The notes under the pieces are model-generated. The model made no database searches. It had not been told where the DNA came from and saw nothing but the letters and a program-made list of their open reading frames with translations. Both the position numbers and the translations under genes were made by a program. Positions 35,350-44,276 of a stretch of 64,000 nt of DNA are shown here, piece by piece (position 1 is the first letter of the stretch; every line of letters starts with the position of its first letter). This stretch comes from an uncultured Porphyromonadaceae bacterium. GTDB lineage: Bacteria; Bacteroidota; Bacteroidia; Bacteroidales; Muribaculaceae. The stretch is taken from assembly GCA_946553045.1 (NCBI GenBank), contig CAMNRO010000004.1:62001-126000 (forward strand), given 5' to 3'.

Positions 35350-37077
35350 ATGAAACTCAAAAGAATAATATCGGCTCTGACTCTATCCGGCATGCTGGCC
35401 TGCACAAGTTCGTGCGACCTGCAGGAAGAATACTACTCTGAGACCACCCCCGACACTTTCATAACTTCCGAAGCAAACATATACTCCCTGATGAGCCGCG
35501 TGCTCGTACACTGGAAGACATATCTGGGAAGCACTCGCTGGGAAGGACAGGAAATGACCACCGACGAATTCATCTGCCCCACTCGCTCTTCGGGCGACTG
35601 GGCCAACGGCGGTTTCTTCGTGCGACTGCACAACCACACATGGCGCCCCACAGACTCATTCTCCAACAACAACTACTACGAAAGTATGCAGGGCGTGGCT
35701 CGCTGCAATCAGGTAATCCAGCAACTGCAGAGCACAGACTATGCCGGCCTCGGACTAACCGAAGCCGACCGCGCCGACCACATAGCCCAGATGGAGACCC
35801 TCAAAGCATATTTCTATATGCGCTGTCTCGACTACTATGGCGGTGTACCCCTCTACAATCCCGGTGATACCGAGAACAAACCACGCGCTACCGCTCTCGA
35901 AACATTCAAATACTGCGAAAACATCTTTAAAGACGCATGCAAGAACCTCAAACCCAAGGCCGCGCTTGGCGCTTCGGAAGAAGGATACCTGTCGCGAGCA
36001 GCCGCTGCCACCCTGCTTGCAGAACTTTACTTCAACGCTGAAGCATATATCGGCGAAGCACACTTCAACGAAGCTGCAACTTTATGCCAGGACATCATTT
36101 CCGGCGTATACGGCCCCTACGACCTCGACCCGACATGGAACGGCATTTTCTCTTTCAACAATGATAAATCGCCCGAAATGATCTGGTGCTGCCCCTCCGA
36201 ATACGTGCACATGGAGTTCAACTGGTATTACCGCAACTTCATGCCTTACAACATCAAGAAATACTTCAACAACGCCTATGTGGCTTCCGGATACAACGGC
36301 TACTGCCTCGCGCCATCGCTCGACCCCGCAGGCCAACCATATTCCGTCACAAACCCCGAAATAAAGCTTGGAAGCCCGTTTGCAAAATTCCATAAAAAAG
36401 ACCTCCGCAAGAAGGTATACCGCTACAAAGGCAACGGCGAATATGTAGGCATGTTCCTCTTCGGCGAACTCGTCAACAACGTCACCGGCGATGTTGTCAC
36501 CGGCAACAAGGAAGACAAAGGCAAAGCCATAAATCTGCGTGACCAGGTATACAACTACGTCAAGAACCCCAACCCGACATCGGACACTCCATCGAAAATA
36601 ACCGATGCATGCGAAAGCTGCGGCGTGCGACTGCTTAAATTCCCCATTCCAAACGACAACGACGTCGAAATGACATGGACAGCAGACTTCCCCGCCGTCA
36701 GATTAGCCGAGGTATACTACACCCTGGCTGAATGCAAATATCGCGCCGGCGACAAGAAAGGCGCATGCGAACTCTTCAACAAAGTACGCGCCCGCAACTT
36801 CAAAGACGGCAATGACCCGGACCCCTGCACCGAAGCCAACCTCGACTTCTACCGTATCGCCGACGAATGGATGATCGAATTCCTTGGAGAAGGACGCCGC
36901 CGCACCGACCTCATCCGTCTCGGCTTCTTCATCACCGAAAAATGGTGGGATCACGAACCCAGCAACGATAAAAATCTGCTGCGTTTCCCCATCGGCGACA
37001 CCCAGCTCTCCGCCAACCCACTGCTCAAGCAGAACCCCGGGTATGGTGGCACCGAGCTCTCTCCTGAAGAAATCTAA
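35350..37077 (+). CDS. SusD/RagB-type glycan-binding lipoprotein
   Basis: A 575-aa surface lipoprotein that covers the SusC channel and binds glycan. The signal MKLKRIISALTLSGMLACTSSC ends in a lipobox-like TSSC. The family's TPR-like helices are visible: the YFYMRCLDYYGGVPLYN segment near 155-170, AAATLLAELYFNAEAY near 225, RLAEVYYTLAECKYRAG near 455-470, and the C-terminal EWMIEFLGEGRRRTDLIRLGFF motif. It sits 13 bases after susC. A hairpin follows that may lower expression of the downstream protease. Confidence 0.96.
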   Translation: MKLKRIISALTLSGMLACTSSCDLQEEYYSETTPDTFITSEANIYSLMSRVLVHWKTYLGSTRWEGQEMTTDEFICPTRSSGDWANGGFFVRLHNHTWRPTDSFSNNNYYESMQGVARCNQVIQQLQSTDYAGLGLTEADRADHIAQMETLKAYFYMRCLDYYGGVPLYNPGDTENKPRATALETFKYCENIFKDACKNLKPKAALGASEEGYLSRAAAATLLAELYFNAEAYIGEAHFNEAATLCQDIISGVYGPYDLDPTWNGIFSFNNDKSPEMIWCCPSEYVHMEFNWYYRNFMPYNIKKYFNNAYVASGYNGYCLAPSLDPAGQPYSVTNPEIKLGSPFAKFHKKDLRKKVYRYKGNGEYVGMFLFGELVNNVTGDVVTGNKEDKGKAINLRDQVYNYVKNPNPTSDTPSKITDACESCGVRLLKFPIPNDNDVEMTWTADFPAVRLAEVYYTLAECKYRAGDKKGACELFNKVRARNFKDGNDPDPCTEANLDFYRIADEWMIEFLGEGRRRTDLIRLGFFITEKWWDHEPSNDKNLLRFPIGDTQLSANPLLKQNPGYGGTELSPEEI

Positions 37078-37088
37078 CCGCACAACAG

Positions 37089-37124
37089 CCGGGAGCTGTT
37101 TGCTCCATTCGCTACAGCTCCCGG
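37089..37124 (+). terminator. Hairpin between susD and the S8 peptidase gene
   Basis: CCGGGAGCTGT pairs perfectly with ACAGCTCCCGG (11 bp), followed by TTTAAAC. The weak T run suggests a partial terminator or attenuator; the next gene starts 18 bases later. Confidence 0.6.
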
Positions 37125-37141
37125 TTTAAACACCATTAACC

Positions 37142-39442
37142 ATGAAAAAAATAATACGAACCGTCTCTTTTTGTATGGCTATGGCAGCTGTCTGCCAGCC
37201 AAGCATGGCCTCGAACCCGTCAAAAATGTCACTTGAAGCACGCCAGGCGATTGATAATATCTACTATCAGGCGGCCAAAGGCGATGCCCGTGTTATGGCC
37301 GAAGCCGATAATAATCCGGTAGGCATAATCTTCAGACTTCAGCCTGGCGAATCGGCTCAAGACCTTAATATACCCGGTCTTCGGATCGTAACAACAGTCG
37401 AAAACATTGTAGTTGCGGCTATTCCTCTCACTCAGCTCGACAACCTGGCAGACATTGACGCAGTATCGTCAATAGAACTGTCTCAGATGTCCGAGCCAGA
37501 TATGCTATTCGTGCGTATGGGTGCCATGACAGGAGTCAGCAAAGTTCATACAAATCCTTTGGGAGAACTTAACCAGCCCTATCTGGGCGAAGGCGTTGTT
37601 GTTGGCCTTCTTGATACCGGACTCGACCCCAACCACATCAACTTCCGTACAGGTGCAAACTATGAAGACACCCGCGTCAAAGGCATATACACTTTCTACG
37701 GCAGTACAGGCATACCTAACGACGCTCTGACGACGCCCGACGAAATAAAAGCATTCACAACCGAATATAAAAACAAAAACCATGGCACACATGTACTCGG
37801 TATAATGGCCGGAGGCTACAGCGGCCCCGGCTACTGGCACGATTACGATTTCGGAACCCCGGACTCGCTGAAAACCGAAGAGCAAAACAACCGTACCGAC
37901 TTCAAAGACCTCAATCCCAATAATACCAAACCGATGCCTTACTACGGCATCGCTCCCAAGGCAGAAATCATAATCGGCTGCGGCGACCTATACAGCAACT
38001 CGCAGATTGTAACAGCTCAAAAAGTTATCGAATATGCCGAATCTGTAGGCAAGCCTTGTGTGGTAAACTACTCAATGGGGTCTCAGATGGGGCCAAAAGA
38101 CGGAACCGGCGCTTTTGCGGAAGCTATGACAAAATTAGGCGAAAAAGCCATAATATCGTGGTCTTCAAGCAACGACGGCGACAAGAAGGCATATCTAAGC
38201 GAAATTCTTGGCGCAAAACCCTCTTTCAAGACCACTATCCTGCCCAAAAAAGACAACGGAGCCACAGGCGCTTTCGAATTTTGGGCCAATGATGACAAAG
38301 CTCTGAAAGTACGATTGTTCGTCTACGATCCCGAAGAATACGACGAGTACGATATTGCCGTATTCAATGGCGCCACAGAAGGAACCACTTTCCTGACTGC
38401 TGAAAAAATATCCGAACAGAGCCTTAACAATATATTCAACGGAACAATCAGCGTCAATTCCCAGGTAATCGGGCAAAACAATCGTTTTCAGGTTTATATA
38501 AAGCTCAGCGACGACTATCGCATGAACAACCTTCCCGCCGGCAATCTACCCCGCCTGGCTGTAGAGATAACAGGATATACTGGCCAGCGTGTAGATGCAA
38601 ACGCAAATAGCACACTTCTCGAATTCTCGAACTGTAACGATACAGACTTCGTAAACGGAAGCAACATCATGTGTATCAACAACTCTGCTACCATAAAAGG
38701 GAATTTCGCTATCGGAAGTTATGTGCCGCGCGACTGCCAGATTCAGATAAATACCACGACCGGCAAGGAACGCGCCCGCTACTATGCCGGCTGGGAAATG
38801 CCCCTCGATATTGCTGAAAGTTCGGGCTTTGCAACTTTGGCTGACGGACGCAAACTCCCACACACATGCGCTCCCGGCACTGATGTCGTCTCGTCTAACA
38901 ATCGATATATAAGTAATCCCACATCCGAAGCAAACGCCTACACCGAATTCGGCGGTCAGAAATATTATTGGCGCATGATGAGCGGCACATCAATGTCATG
39001 CCCGGCATTCTCAGGCATAGCAGCTCTTTGGCTCGAGGCAGATCCGACTCTCAGCTACTCCGACATAAACAAAGTCCTCAAAAAGACATGTAAGAAAGAC
39101 AAATGGGTAGAAGCCAGACCCGAGCGCTGGGGAGCCGGAAAAGTCGATGCATATGAAGGCATGAAATATGTACTCGCCAATAAGACCAGCGGCATTCCAT
39201 CGAATCTTATCGAAGAAAATAAAATAATGGTGTCGCGTGTCGGTAACAACAGATTTGAGGTCACAGTAGGCATGGAACAAACATTCACTATAGACGTCAC
39301 CGCATTGTCGGGTCTTACAGTTGCCAAAGCCCAAGGCGTCAATACCGTTGCAATCGATGTATCCGGATTAGCCAAAGGCATATACATCTTGACAGCCCAT
39401 AACGATAATATGCGCCATTCTACCAAAATTGTGGTTCGCTGA
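37142..39442 (+). CDS. Secreted S8 (subtilisin-like) peptidase with sorting-domain tail
   Basis: A 766-aa exported serine protease. A signal peptide (about 1-23) leads into a propeptide-like region to about 145. The catalytic triad is Asp158 in VVGLLDTGLDPNH, His in NHGTHVLGIMAGG near 217, and Ser in MSGTSMSCPAFSG near 618. A beta-rich insertion of about 250 residues separates His and Ser, as in large subtilases of the lactocepin or C5a-peptidase shape. The last 75 residues (IDVTALSGLTVAKAQG...GLAKGIYILTAHNDNMRHSTKIVVR) resemble a type IX secretion sorting domain. It follows SusCD on the same strand, so it may help digest glycoprotein targets. Confidence 0.92.
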   Translation: MKKIIRTVSFCMAMAAVCQPSMASNPSKMSLEARQAIDNIYYQAAKGDARVMAEADNNPVGIIFRLQPGESAQDLNIPGLRIVTTVENIVVAAIPLTQLDNLADIDAVSSIELSQMSEPDMLFVRMGAMTGVSKVHTNPLGELNQPYLGEGVVVGLLDTGLDPNHINFRTGANYEDTRVKGIYTFYGSTGIPNDALTTPDEIKAFTTEYKNKNHGTHVLGIMAGGYSGPGYWHDYDFGTPDSLKTEEQNNRTDFKDLNPNNTKPMPYYGIAPKAEIIIGCGDLYSNSQIVTAQKVIEYAESVGKPCVVNYSMGSQMGPKDGTGAFAEAMTKLGEKAIISWSSSNDGDKKAYLSEILGAKPSFKTTILPKKDNGATGAFEFWANDDKALKVRLFVYDPEEYDEYDIAVFNGATEGTTFLTAEKISEQSLNNIFNGTISVNSQVIGQNNRFQVYIKLSDDYRMNNLPAGNLPRLAVEITGYTGQRVDANANSTLLEFSNCNDTDFVNGSNIMCINNSATIKGNFAIGSYVPRDCQIQINTTTGKERARYYAGWEMPLDIAESSGFATLADGRKLPHTCAPGTDVVSSNNRYISNPTSEANAYTEFGGQKYYWRMMSGTSMSCPAFSGIAALWLEADPTLSYSDINKVLKKTCKKDKWVEARPERWGAGKVDAYEGMKYVLANKTSGIPSNLIEENKIMVSRVGNNRFEVTVGMEQTFTIDVTALSGLTVAKAQGVNTVAIDVSGLAKGIYILTAHNDNMRHSTKIVVR

Positions 39443-39511
39443 CAAAAGATATTTGTTTTGGGTTGGACGACTTGAAATAAAGTTAGTAGGACGGTAAGTC
39501 GTCTATCGCGG

Positions 39512-39551
39512 TCCCGGAACATTCGCTGAAACACGCAATGTTCCGGGATTA
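39512..39551 (+). terminator. Terminator after the S8 peptidase gene
   Basis: TCCCGGAACATT pairs with AATGTTCCGGGA (12 bp) around a 13-base loop, followed by TTATTT. Confidence 0.8.
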
Positions 39552-39569
39552 TTTACTTACCGGACCTTA

Positions 39570-39601
39570 TTTGCGCGTGCATGTTTTTTTTTGTAATTTT
39601 G
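39570..39601 (+). promoter_or_regulatory. Promoter for the pheS operon
   Basis: TTTG, a 20-base spacer and TAATTTTG are a near-perfect Bacteroidota promoter. The start codon follows 19 bases later, so the leader is very short. Confidence 0.85.
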
Positions 39602-39620
39602 CGCAAAATAATGCACTGAT

Positions 39621-40643
39621 ATGATAGACAAGATAAACGCCCTTCGTGCCGAACTGGCCGCTCTCGCCGCAAACGGCGAAGGTGCCGACGTAGAAGCACT
39701 GCGTATCAAATATTTAAGTAAAAAAGGCGCTATTTCGGCGCTGATGAACGATTTCCGCAACGTTGCCGCCGAACAGAAGCGCGAACTCGGCCAGGCTCTC
39801 AACGAACTCAAAAATTTTGCCACCGACACCATCAATTCGCTCCGCGAGGCCGCAGAGGCCGGCCGCGCCAAGGCCGACGTGCCCGACCTTACCCGCACGG
39901 CAGCACCCGTAGCCCTGGGCACACGCCACCCGCTGTCGCTTGTGCGCGAGCAGATTATCGACATTTTCCGCCGCCTCGGCTTCACCATTGCCGAAGGCCC
40001 CGAAATAGAAGATGACTGGCATGTGTTCGAAAGCCTCAATTTCGCCGCCGACCACCCCGCGCGCGACATGCAGGACACTTTCTTTATCGGCCGCAACCCC
40101 GATGTGCTCCTGCGCACACATACCTCGAGTGTGCAGACCCGCGTGATGACTTCGCAGAAGCCCCCTATCCGCATTATCTGCCCGGGCCGCGTGTACCGCA
40201 ACGAGGCTATCTCCGCCCGCGCCCACTGCTTCTTCCACCAGCTCGAAGCGCTCTACGTAGACCACAATGTGACCTTCGCCGACCTTCGCCAGACGCTGCT
40301 CTACTTCGCCCGCGAAATGTTCGGCCCCCAGACCGAAATCCGCCTCCGTCCCAGCTACTTCCCCTTCACCGAACCTTCGGCCGAAATGGATATCAGCTGC
40401 AACCTCTGCGGCGGCAAGGGCTGCTCCTTCTGCAAGGGCACAGGCTGGGTTGAAATCCTCGGCTGCGGCATGGTAGACCCCAACGTGCTCGAAGCCTGCG
40501 GCATAGATTCGAAAGAATACACCGGCTTCGCACTCGGCATGGGTATTGAGCGTATCACAAACCTGAAATACCAGGTGAAGGACCTCCGCATGTTCTCCGA
40601 GAACGATGTCCGCTTCCTCGACGAGTTTACCGCCGCAAAATAA
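39621..40643 (+). CDS. pheS: Phenylalanine--tRNA ligase alpha subunit
   Basis: A 340-aa class II aminoacyl-tRNA synthetase subunit that charges tRNA-Phe with the beta subunit (PheT, not encoded here). The N-terminal coiled coil (about 1-90) binds tRNA. Class II motif 2 is in PIRIICPGRVYRNEAISARAHCFFHQLEALYVD, and motif 3 is FALGMGIERITNLKY at the C-terminus. A Cys-rich segment (CNLCGGKGCSFCKGTGWVEILGCGM), common in bacterial PheS, is present. It begins a unit with nth and a TRIC channel gene, spaced by 10 and 4 bases. A near-perfect promoter lies upstream. Confidence 0.97.
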   Translation: MIDKINALRAELAALAANGEGADVEALRIKYLSKKGAISALMNDFRNVAAEQKRELGQALNELKNFATDTINSLREAAEAGRAKADVPDLTRTAAPVALGTRHPLSLVREQIIDIFRRLGFTIAEGPEIEDDWHVFESLNFAADHPARDMQDTFFIGRNPDVLLRTHTSSVQTRVMTSQKPPIRIICPGRVYRNEAISARAHCFFHQLEALYVDHNVTFADLRQTLLYFAREMFGPQTEIRLRPSYFPFTEPSAEMDISCNLCGGKGCSFCKGTGWVEILGCGMVDPNVLEACGIDSKEYTGFALGMGIERITNLKYQVKDLRMFSENDVRFLDEFTAAK

Positions 40644-40653
40644 AAACGCATCG

Positions 40654-41343
40654 ATGAAACAGTCGGAGCGCTACAAGGCAGTAATCGGGCGGTTTGAAAA
40701 GGAGATGCCGGTCGTACAGACCGAGCTGCACTACGAAAACCCCTACCAGCTTCTTGTGGCGGTGATATTGTCGGCCCAATGCACCGACAAACGTGTCAAC
40801 ATGATCACCCCGGCGCTGTTCGAGGCCTATCCGACCGTCGACGCCCTTGCCGCAGCCACTCAGGAGGATATATACGGCTATATAAAGTCCGTATCATACC
40901 CCAACAACAAGAGCAAGGCCCTCCTGGGCATGGCACGCAAGCTGACGGCCGACTTCGGCGGCCATGTGCCCGACGACATGGAATCTCTGACGAGCCTGCC
41001 GGGCGTAGGCCGCAAGACAGCCAATGTCATTCTATCTGTCATCTACGGGCAGGCAGCCATGGCGGTAGACACGCATGTGTTCCGCGTGGCAGAGCGCATA
41101 GGCCTCACCACGGGCAGCCGCACACCCCTCGCCACCGAGAAGAAGCTCATGGAGAATATCCCCGCCGAAGCTGTAGCCCGCGCCCACCACTGGCTGATTC
41201 TCCACGGACGCTACGTGTGCAAGGCCCGCAAGCCCGAATGCGGCAAGTGCTTTCTGGCCGACGTATGCCGCTATCGCGAGCGCGAAGACGCCAAGGCAGC
41301 CCGCGCCATAGCAAAAGCCAAATCTCTTGCCGATATAGATTGA
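40654..41343 (+). CDS. nth: Endonuclease III (DNA glycosylase/AP lyase)
   Basis: A 229-aa base-excision repair enzyme that removes oxidised pyrimidines and cuts at abasic sites. ATG 40654 is chosen; the track's earlier start lies in the end of pheS. The helix-hairpin-helix LTSLPGVGRKTANVIL carries the catalytic Lys, and the catalytic Asp lies in MAVDTHVFRVAERIG. The C-terminal iron-sulfur cluster motif is exact: C-x6-C-x2-C-x5-C in CKARKPECGKCFLADVC. All functional residues are present. It is co-transcribed with pheS. Confidence 0.97.
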   Translation: MKQSERYKAVIGRFEKEMPVVQTELHYENPYQLLVAVILSAQCTDKRVNMITPALFEAYPTVDALAAATQEDIYGYIKSVSYPNNKSKALLGMARKLTADFGGHVPDDMESLTSLPGVGRKTANVILSVIYGQAAMAVDTHVFRVAERIGLTTGSRTPLATEKKLMENIPAEAVARAHHWLILHGRYVCKARKPECGKCFLADVCRYREREDAKAARAIAKAKSLADID

Positions 41344-41347
41344 AGCA

Positions 41348-41992
41348 ATGGACGAAAGCAACGTTTTCATTTTCACCATCGAGGTCGTCGGCACCATCGC
41401 CTTCGCCATTTCGGGCATACGCCTGGCGGCCGCCAAGAATTTCGACTGGTTCGGCGCCTACGTCGTAGGCCTCGTCACGGCCATCGGCGGAGGTACGCTC
41501 CGCGACGTCCTCCTGGCCGTGCCCGTGTTCTGGATGCAGAACTCCATGTTCCTTCTGGTGACACTCATATCACTAATCGCGGTAATCATATTCCGCCGCG
41601 CCCTTGTCGGGGGCATGCGGACGCTCTTCATCTTCGACGCCATCGGTCTGGCCCTCTTCGTGGTCGTCGGCATCGAAAAAAGCTTCGCCGCAGGCTACCC
41701 CGAATGGGTGGCGATAGTAATGGGTATCATCACAGGCTCCTTCGGCGGCGTGACGCGCGACATTCTCATCAACGAGGCCCCGCTCTTCTTCAAGAAAGAC
41801 ATCTACGCCACGGCCTGCCTCGCCGGAGGCGTCGTCTACTGGCTGGTCGACTTTATTCCGGGCATGCCGCAGATGGTTCCCCAGATAGCATGCGCCGTCG
41901 CAGTAATAGGCCTGCGCATAGCCGCCGTGCACTACAACTGGTCGCTCCCCATCCTCAAGGTGCCACCCGAAGACCTGCCTAAGAAATTATGA
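41348..41992 (+). CDS. TRIC family cation channel protein (UPF0126)
   Basis: A 214-aa inner-membrane protein with seven hydrophobic helices in two related halves. Family signatures appear in both halves: IAFAISGIRLAAAKNFDWFGAYVVGLVTAIGGGTLRDVLL near 17-56 and AIVMGIITGSFGGVTRDILINEAPLFF near 122-150, each with the GGGTxRD/GGVxRD motif. Members form trimeric monovalent-cation channels. It starts 4 bases after nth. Its stop codon lies at the start of an ATTATGAAT-type repeat. Confidence 0.93.
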   Translation: MDESNVFIFTIEVVGTIAFAISGIRLAAAKNFDWFGAYVVGLVTAIGGGTLRDVLLAVPVFWMQNSMFLLVTLISLIAVIIFRRALVGGMRTLFIFDAIGLALFVVVGIEKSFAAGYPEWVAIVMGIITGSFGGVTRDILINEAPLFFKKDIYATACLAGGVVYWLVDFIPGMPQMVPQIACAVAVIGLRIAAVHYNWSLPILKVPPEDLPKKL

Positions 41993-42062
41993 ATTATGGA
42001 TTATGAATTCGATTAAATCCATAATGTCAAGATAATGGTTTTCGGCAACGTGCATTTATCTT
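41993..42062. repeat. Two small inverted repeats after the TRIC gene
   Basis: ATTATGGATT (41993-42002) pairs with AATCCATAAT (42016-42025). Next, AAGATAATGG pairs loosely with CATTTATCTT up to 42062. The rest of the gap is TTTTGACTTTTTCAACTC-type words up to the GtrA start. Confidence 0.75.
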
Positions 42063-42100
42063 AACTCTTTTGACTTTTTCAACTCCCTCGACTCCACTAA

Positions 42101-42514
42101 ATGAAAGAACAGCTCGGTCAGTTTATACGGTATTGCATTGTCGGCGTGCTCAATACGCTGGTGACGCTCGGCGTGATTTATCTATGTAAATCCATGCTGG
42201 GCTGGAATCTGTATGTGAGCAACGCCCTGGGCTACATTGCCGGTGTGACAAATTCTTTCTTCTGCAACAAACAGTGGACCTTCAAATCGAAGGGCGCCTA
42301 CCGCCGCGAAGCGCTTCGGTTTATCGTCGGATTCGGCGTGTGCTACGCCCTCCAGTTCGTGCTCGTATGGATGCTCACCCAGTCCGACTTCGGCTCCTAC
42401 GACTTCCGCATTCTCGGCATCGTAATATCCGGCTACGGCATTGCCACACTCCTCGGAAATATTGTCTATACACTCGCAAATTTCGTCTTTAACAGACTCG
42501 TCACTTTCCGATAA
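42101..42514 (+). CDS. GtrA family membrane protein
   Basis: A 137-aa inner-membrane protein with four helices (about 9-30, 36-56, 74-94 and 103-130), matching the GtrA/DPMS flippase-like family. Typical motifs are QFIRYCIVGVLNTLVTLGVIYL and the NFVFNRLVTFR ending, plus GYIAGVTNSFFCNKQWTFK. GtrA proteins help move lipid-linked sugars across the membrane or assist GT2 glycosyltransferases. No GT2 gene is adjacent; the one at 17.1 kb is a possible partner. It begins 108 bases after the TRIC stop and ends close to the promoter of the efflux operon. Confidence 0.93.
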   Translation: MKEQLGQFIRYCIVGVLNTLVTLGVIYLCKSMLGWNLYVSNALGYIAGVTNSFFCNKQWTFKSKGAYRREALRFIVGFGVCYALQFVLVWMLTQSDFGSYDFRILGIVISGYGIATLLGNIVYTLANFVFNRLVTFR

Positions 42515-42535
42515 TTAAAAATTTTACTAAATTTG
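42505..42535 (+). promoter_or_regulatory. Promoter for the TolC-HlyD-ABC operon
   Basis: TTTC, a 19-base spacer and TAAATTTG fit the Bacteroidota consensus with one mismatch in the -33 box. The -33 box lies inside the end of the GtrA gene. Confidence 0.65.
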
Positions 42536-42546
42536 CCTCTTGCGAA

Positions 42547-42568
42547 GCTCCGAACGAACAATCGGAGC
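42547..42568 (+). promoter_or_regulatory. 5'-end hairpin in the efflux operon leader
   Basis: GCTCCGA-acgaacaa-TCGGAGC lies about 12 bases after the -7 box, so it forms the very 5' end of the transcript. It may stabilise the mRNA or be an operator. A near-SD AGGAGG follows at about 42574-42579, but 33 bases before the start codon. Confidence 0.5.
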
Positions 42569-42611
42569 AAGCAGGAGGTTCTTTATATACTAACGTTTCA
42601 ACTAATCCGGA

Positions 42612-44126
42612 ATGAAGCTCCATAATCAATACCGTAAACTGCGCTACGGCGCCGTGGCAGTGCTGTTTGCCGCGGCCGGACTCGCATCAACCATCACAGC
42701 GCAGCAACCGATGGTCTCTGCCGATGCCACCGTGACGCTGCCCGGCATCGTGCCCCTCGATTCGTGCCGAGCCATGGCGCTGACAAACAACAAGCAGCTC
42801 CAGATGGCCCGCCAGCGTGTAGTAAAGGCCGAATATCAGAATAAGGAGGCCTTCGCCGCCTATCTGCCCGCCATCGACTTTGCCGGCGGCTACCTCTACA
42901 ACCAGCGCAAAATCTCGATGTTCGACTCCGACCAGATGCTCCCCATCAAGAGCTTCGACCTCCAGACACAGTCGTATCAGTTCGATCTGGTCAAGAATCC
43001 CGTCACCGGCGAACCTATAAAAGGCCCCAACGGACAGTATATACCCGCAAACGTGGCATATCTGCCCAAAGAAGCGCTCGAATACGACATTCACAACGTA
43101 TTTTTCGGCGCCGTAACCCTCACACAGCCTATATACATGGGCGGCAAGATTGTGGCTATGAACAAACTCACCAAAGCAGCCGAAGGCGCCGCACGCGAGC
43201 TTGAGACCAACGCCACCGAAAATATCATCTATGCCGTCGACGCCGCATACTGGCAGGTCGTGTCGCTCAAAGCAAAGCGCGAACTCGCCGTGAGCTATGT
43301 GAATCTCCTCGACTCGCTCAGCCACAACGTCCATCTCATGCTCGACGAGGGCGTGGCCACACGGGCCGACGCTCTCAGTGTCGACGTGAAGCTCAATGCC
43401 GCCCAGGTCGACCTAGTGAAGGTGGAAAACGGCCTTGTGCTGTCGCGCATGGCCCTGGCCCAGGTCTGCGGGCTGCCCGTGAACACCGTCTTTACCCTCG
43501 CCGACGAGGACAATAAGGACGCCGTGCCCACCGCGGGCATTGCCTCCGACGAAGGCTACGACATGGAAGCCGTCTACGCACGCCGCCCCGACCTGCGCGC
43601 CCTCGAATATGGCGTCGAAGCTGCCAGACAGCAGAAGCGCGTGGCTCTCTCGGCCATGCTGCCGAATGTGGCCCTCATCGGCTCTTACGAAGTATCCAAT
43701 CCCAACCTCTACGACGGCTTCAAGAAGCGTTTCAAAGGCGCATTCTCCGTCGGAGCGATGGTAAGCATTCCGATTTGGCACTGGGGCGGTAACCGCGCCA
43801 AGTACAAGGCCGCCGAAGCCGACGAGAACATACGCCGTCTCGAGCTGGCCGACGCCCGCGAGATGGTGAGCCTTCAGGTGAATCAGGCCGCTTTCAAGAC
43901 TCAGGAGGCCTGCAAGACCTACGAGATGACTATGACAAATCTCGCCAAGGCCGACGAGAATCTGCGCACCGCCACCCTCGGCTTCCGCGAGGGCGTGGCG
44001 ACAGCCGACAATGTCATGGCCGCTCAGACTGCATGGCTCAAGGCTCATTCCGAGCAGATCGACGCCATGATTGAGGTGCAGCTCTGCCAGACATACCTCA
44101 GCAAAGCCCTCGGCACACTCTATTAG
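42612..44126 (+). CDS. TolC family outer-membrane efflux protein
   Basis: A 504-aa outer-membrane channel of the TolC/OEP family. A signal peptide (about 1-31) precedes two repeats of long coiled-coil helices with a barrel strand in each (about 50-270 and 310-500). ALTNNKQLQMARQRVVKAEYQNKEAFAAYLPAIDFAGGY starts the first repeat and RRPDLRALEYGVEAARQQKRVALSAMLPNVALIGSY the second. It forms the exit duct for the export system whose adaptor and permeases are encoded next. The stop TAG is itself part of a TTAGGAAG word of the following repeat. Confidence 0.94.
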   Translation: MKLHNQYRKLRYGAVAVLFAAAGLASTITAQQPMVSADATVTLPGIVPLDSCRAMALTNNKQLQMARQRVVKAEYQNKEAFAAYLPAIDFAGGYLYNQRKISMFDSDQMLPIKSFDLQTQSYQFDLVKNPVTGEPIKGPNGQYIPANVAYLPKEALEYDIHNVFFGAVTLTQPIYMGGKIVAMNKLTKAAEGAARELETNATENIIYAVDAAYWQVVSLKAKRELAVSYVNLLDSLSHNVHLMLDEGVATRADALSVDVKLNAAQVDLVKVENGLVLSRMALAQVCGLPVNTVFTLADEDNKDAVPTAGIASDEGYDMEAVYARRPDLRALEYGVEAARQQKRVALSAMLPNVALIGSYEVSNPNLYDGFKKRFKGAFSVGAMVSIPIWHWGGNRAKYKAAEADENIRRLELADAREMVSLQVNQAAFKTQEACKTYEMTMTNLAKADENLRTATLGFREGVATADNVMAAQTAWLKAHSEQIDAMIEVQLCQTYLSKALGTLY

Positions 44127-44235
44127 GAAGTTAGGAAGCTAAGAGATTAGGAGATTAGGAGATTAGGAGGTTAGGAAATCTGACCCATCAGACTAATTAG
44201 ACCAATTAGACTAATCCGACCAATCCGACCAATCC
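44123..44235. repeat. TTAGGAG / CCGACCAAT degenerate-word arms between tolC and hlyD genes
   Basis: Sense words GTTAGGAAGCTAAGAGATTAGGAG repeat up to 44178, with GATTAGGA three times at 8-base spacing. From 44188 words such as ACTAATTAGACCAATTAG and CCGACCAAT (twice) follow that are roughly complementary. The arms are imperfect but oriented as in the other gaps. Confidence 0.75.
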
Positions 44236-44276
44236 TCGCCAACAACAAATCATCGAAACTAAAACACAAACACAAT

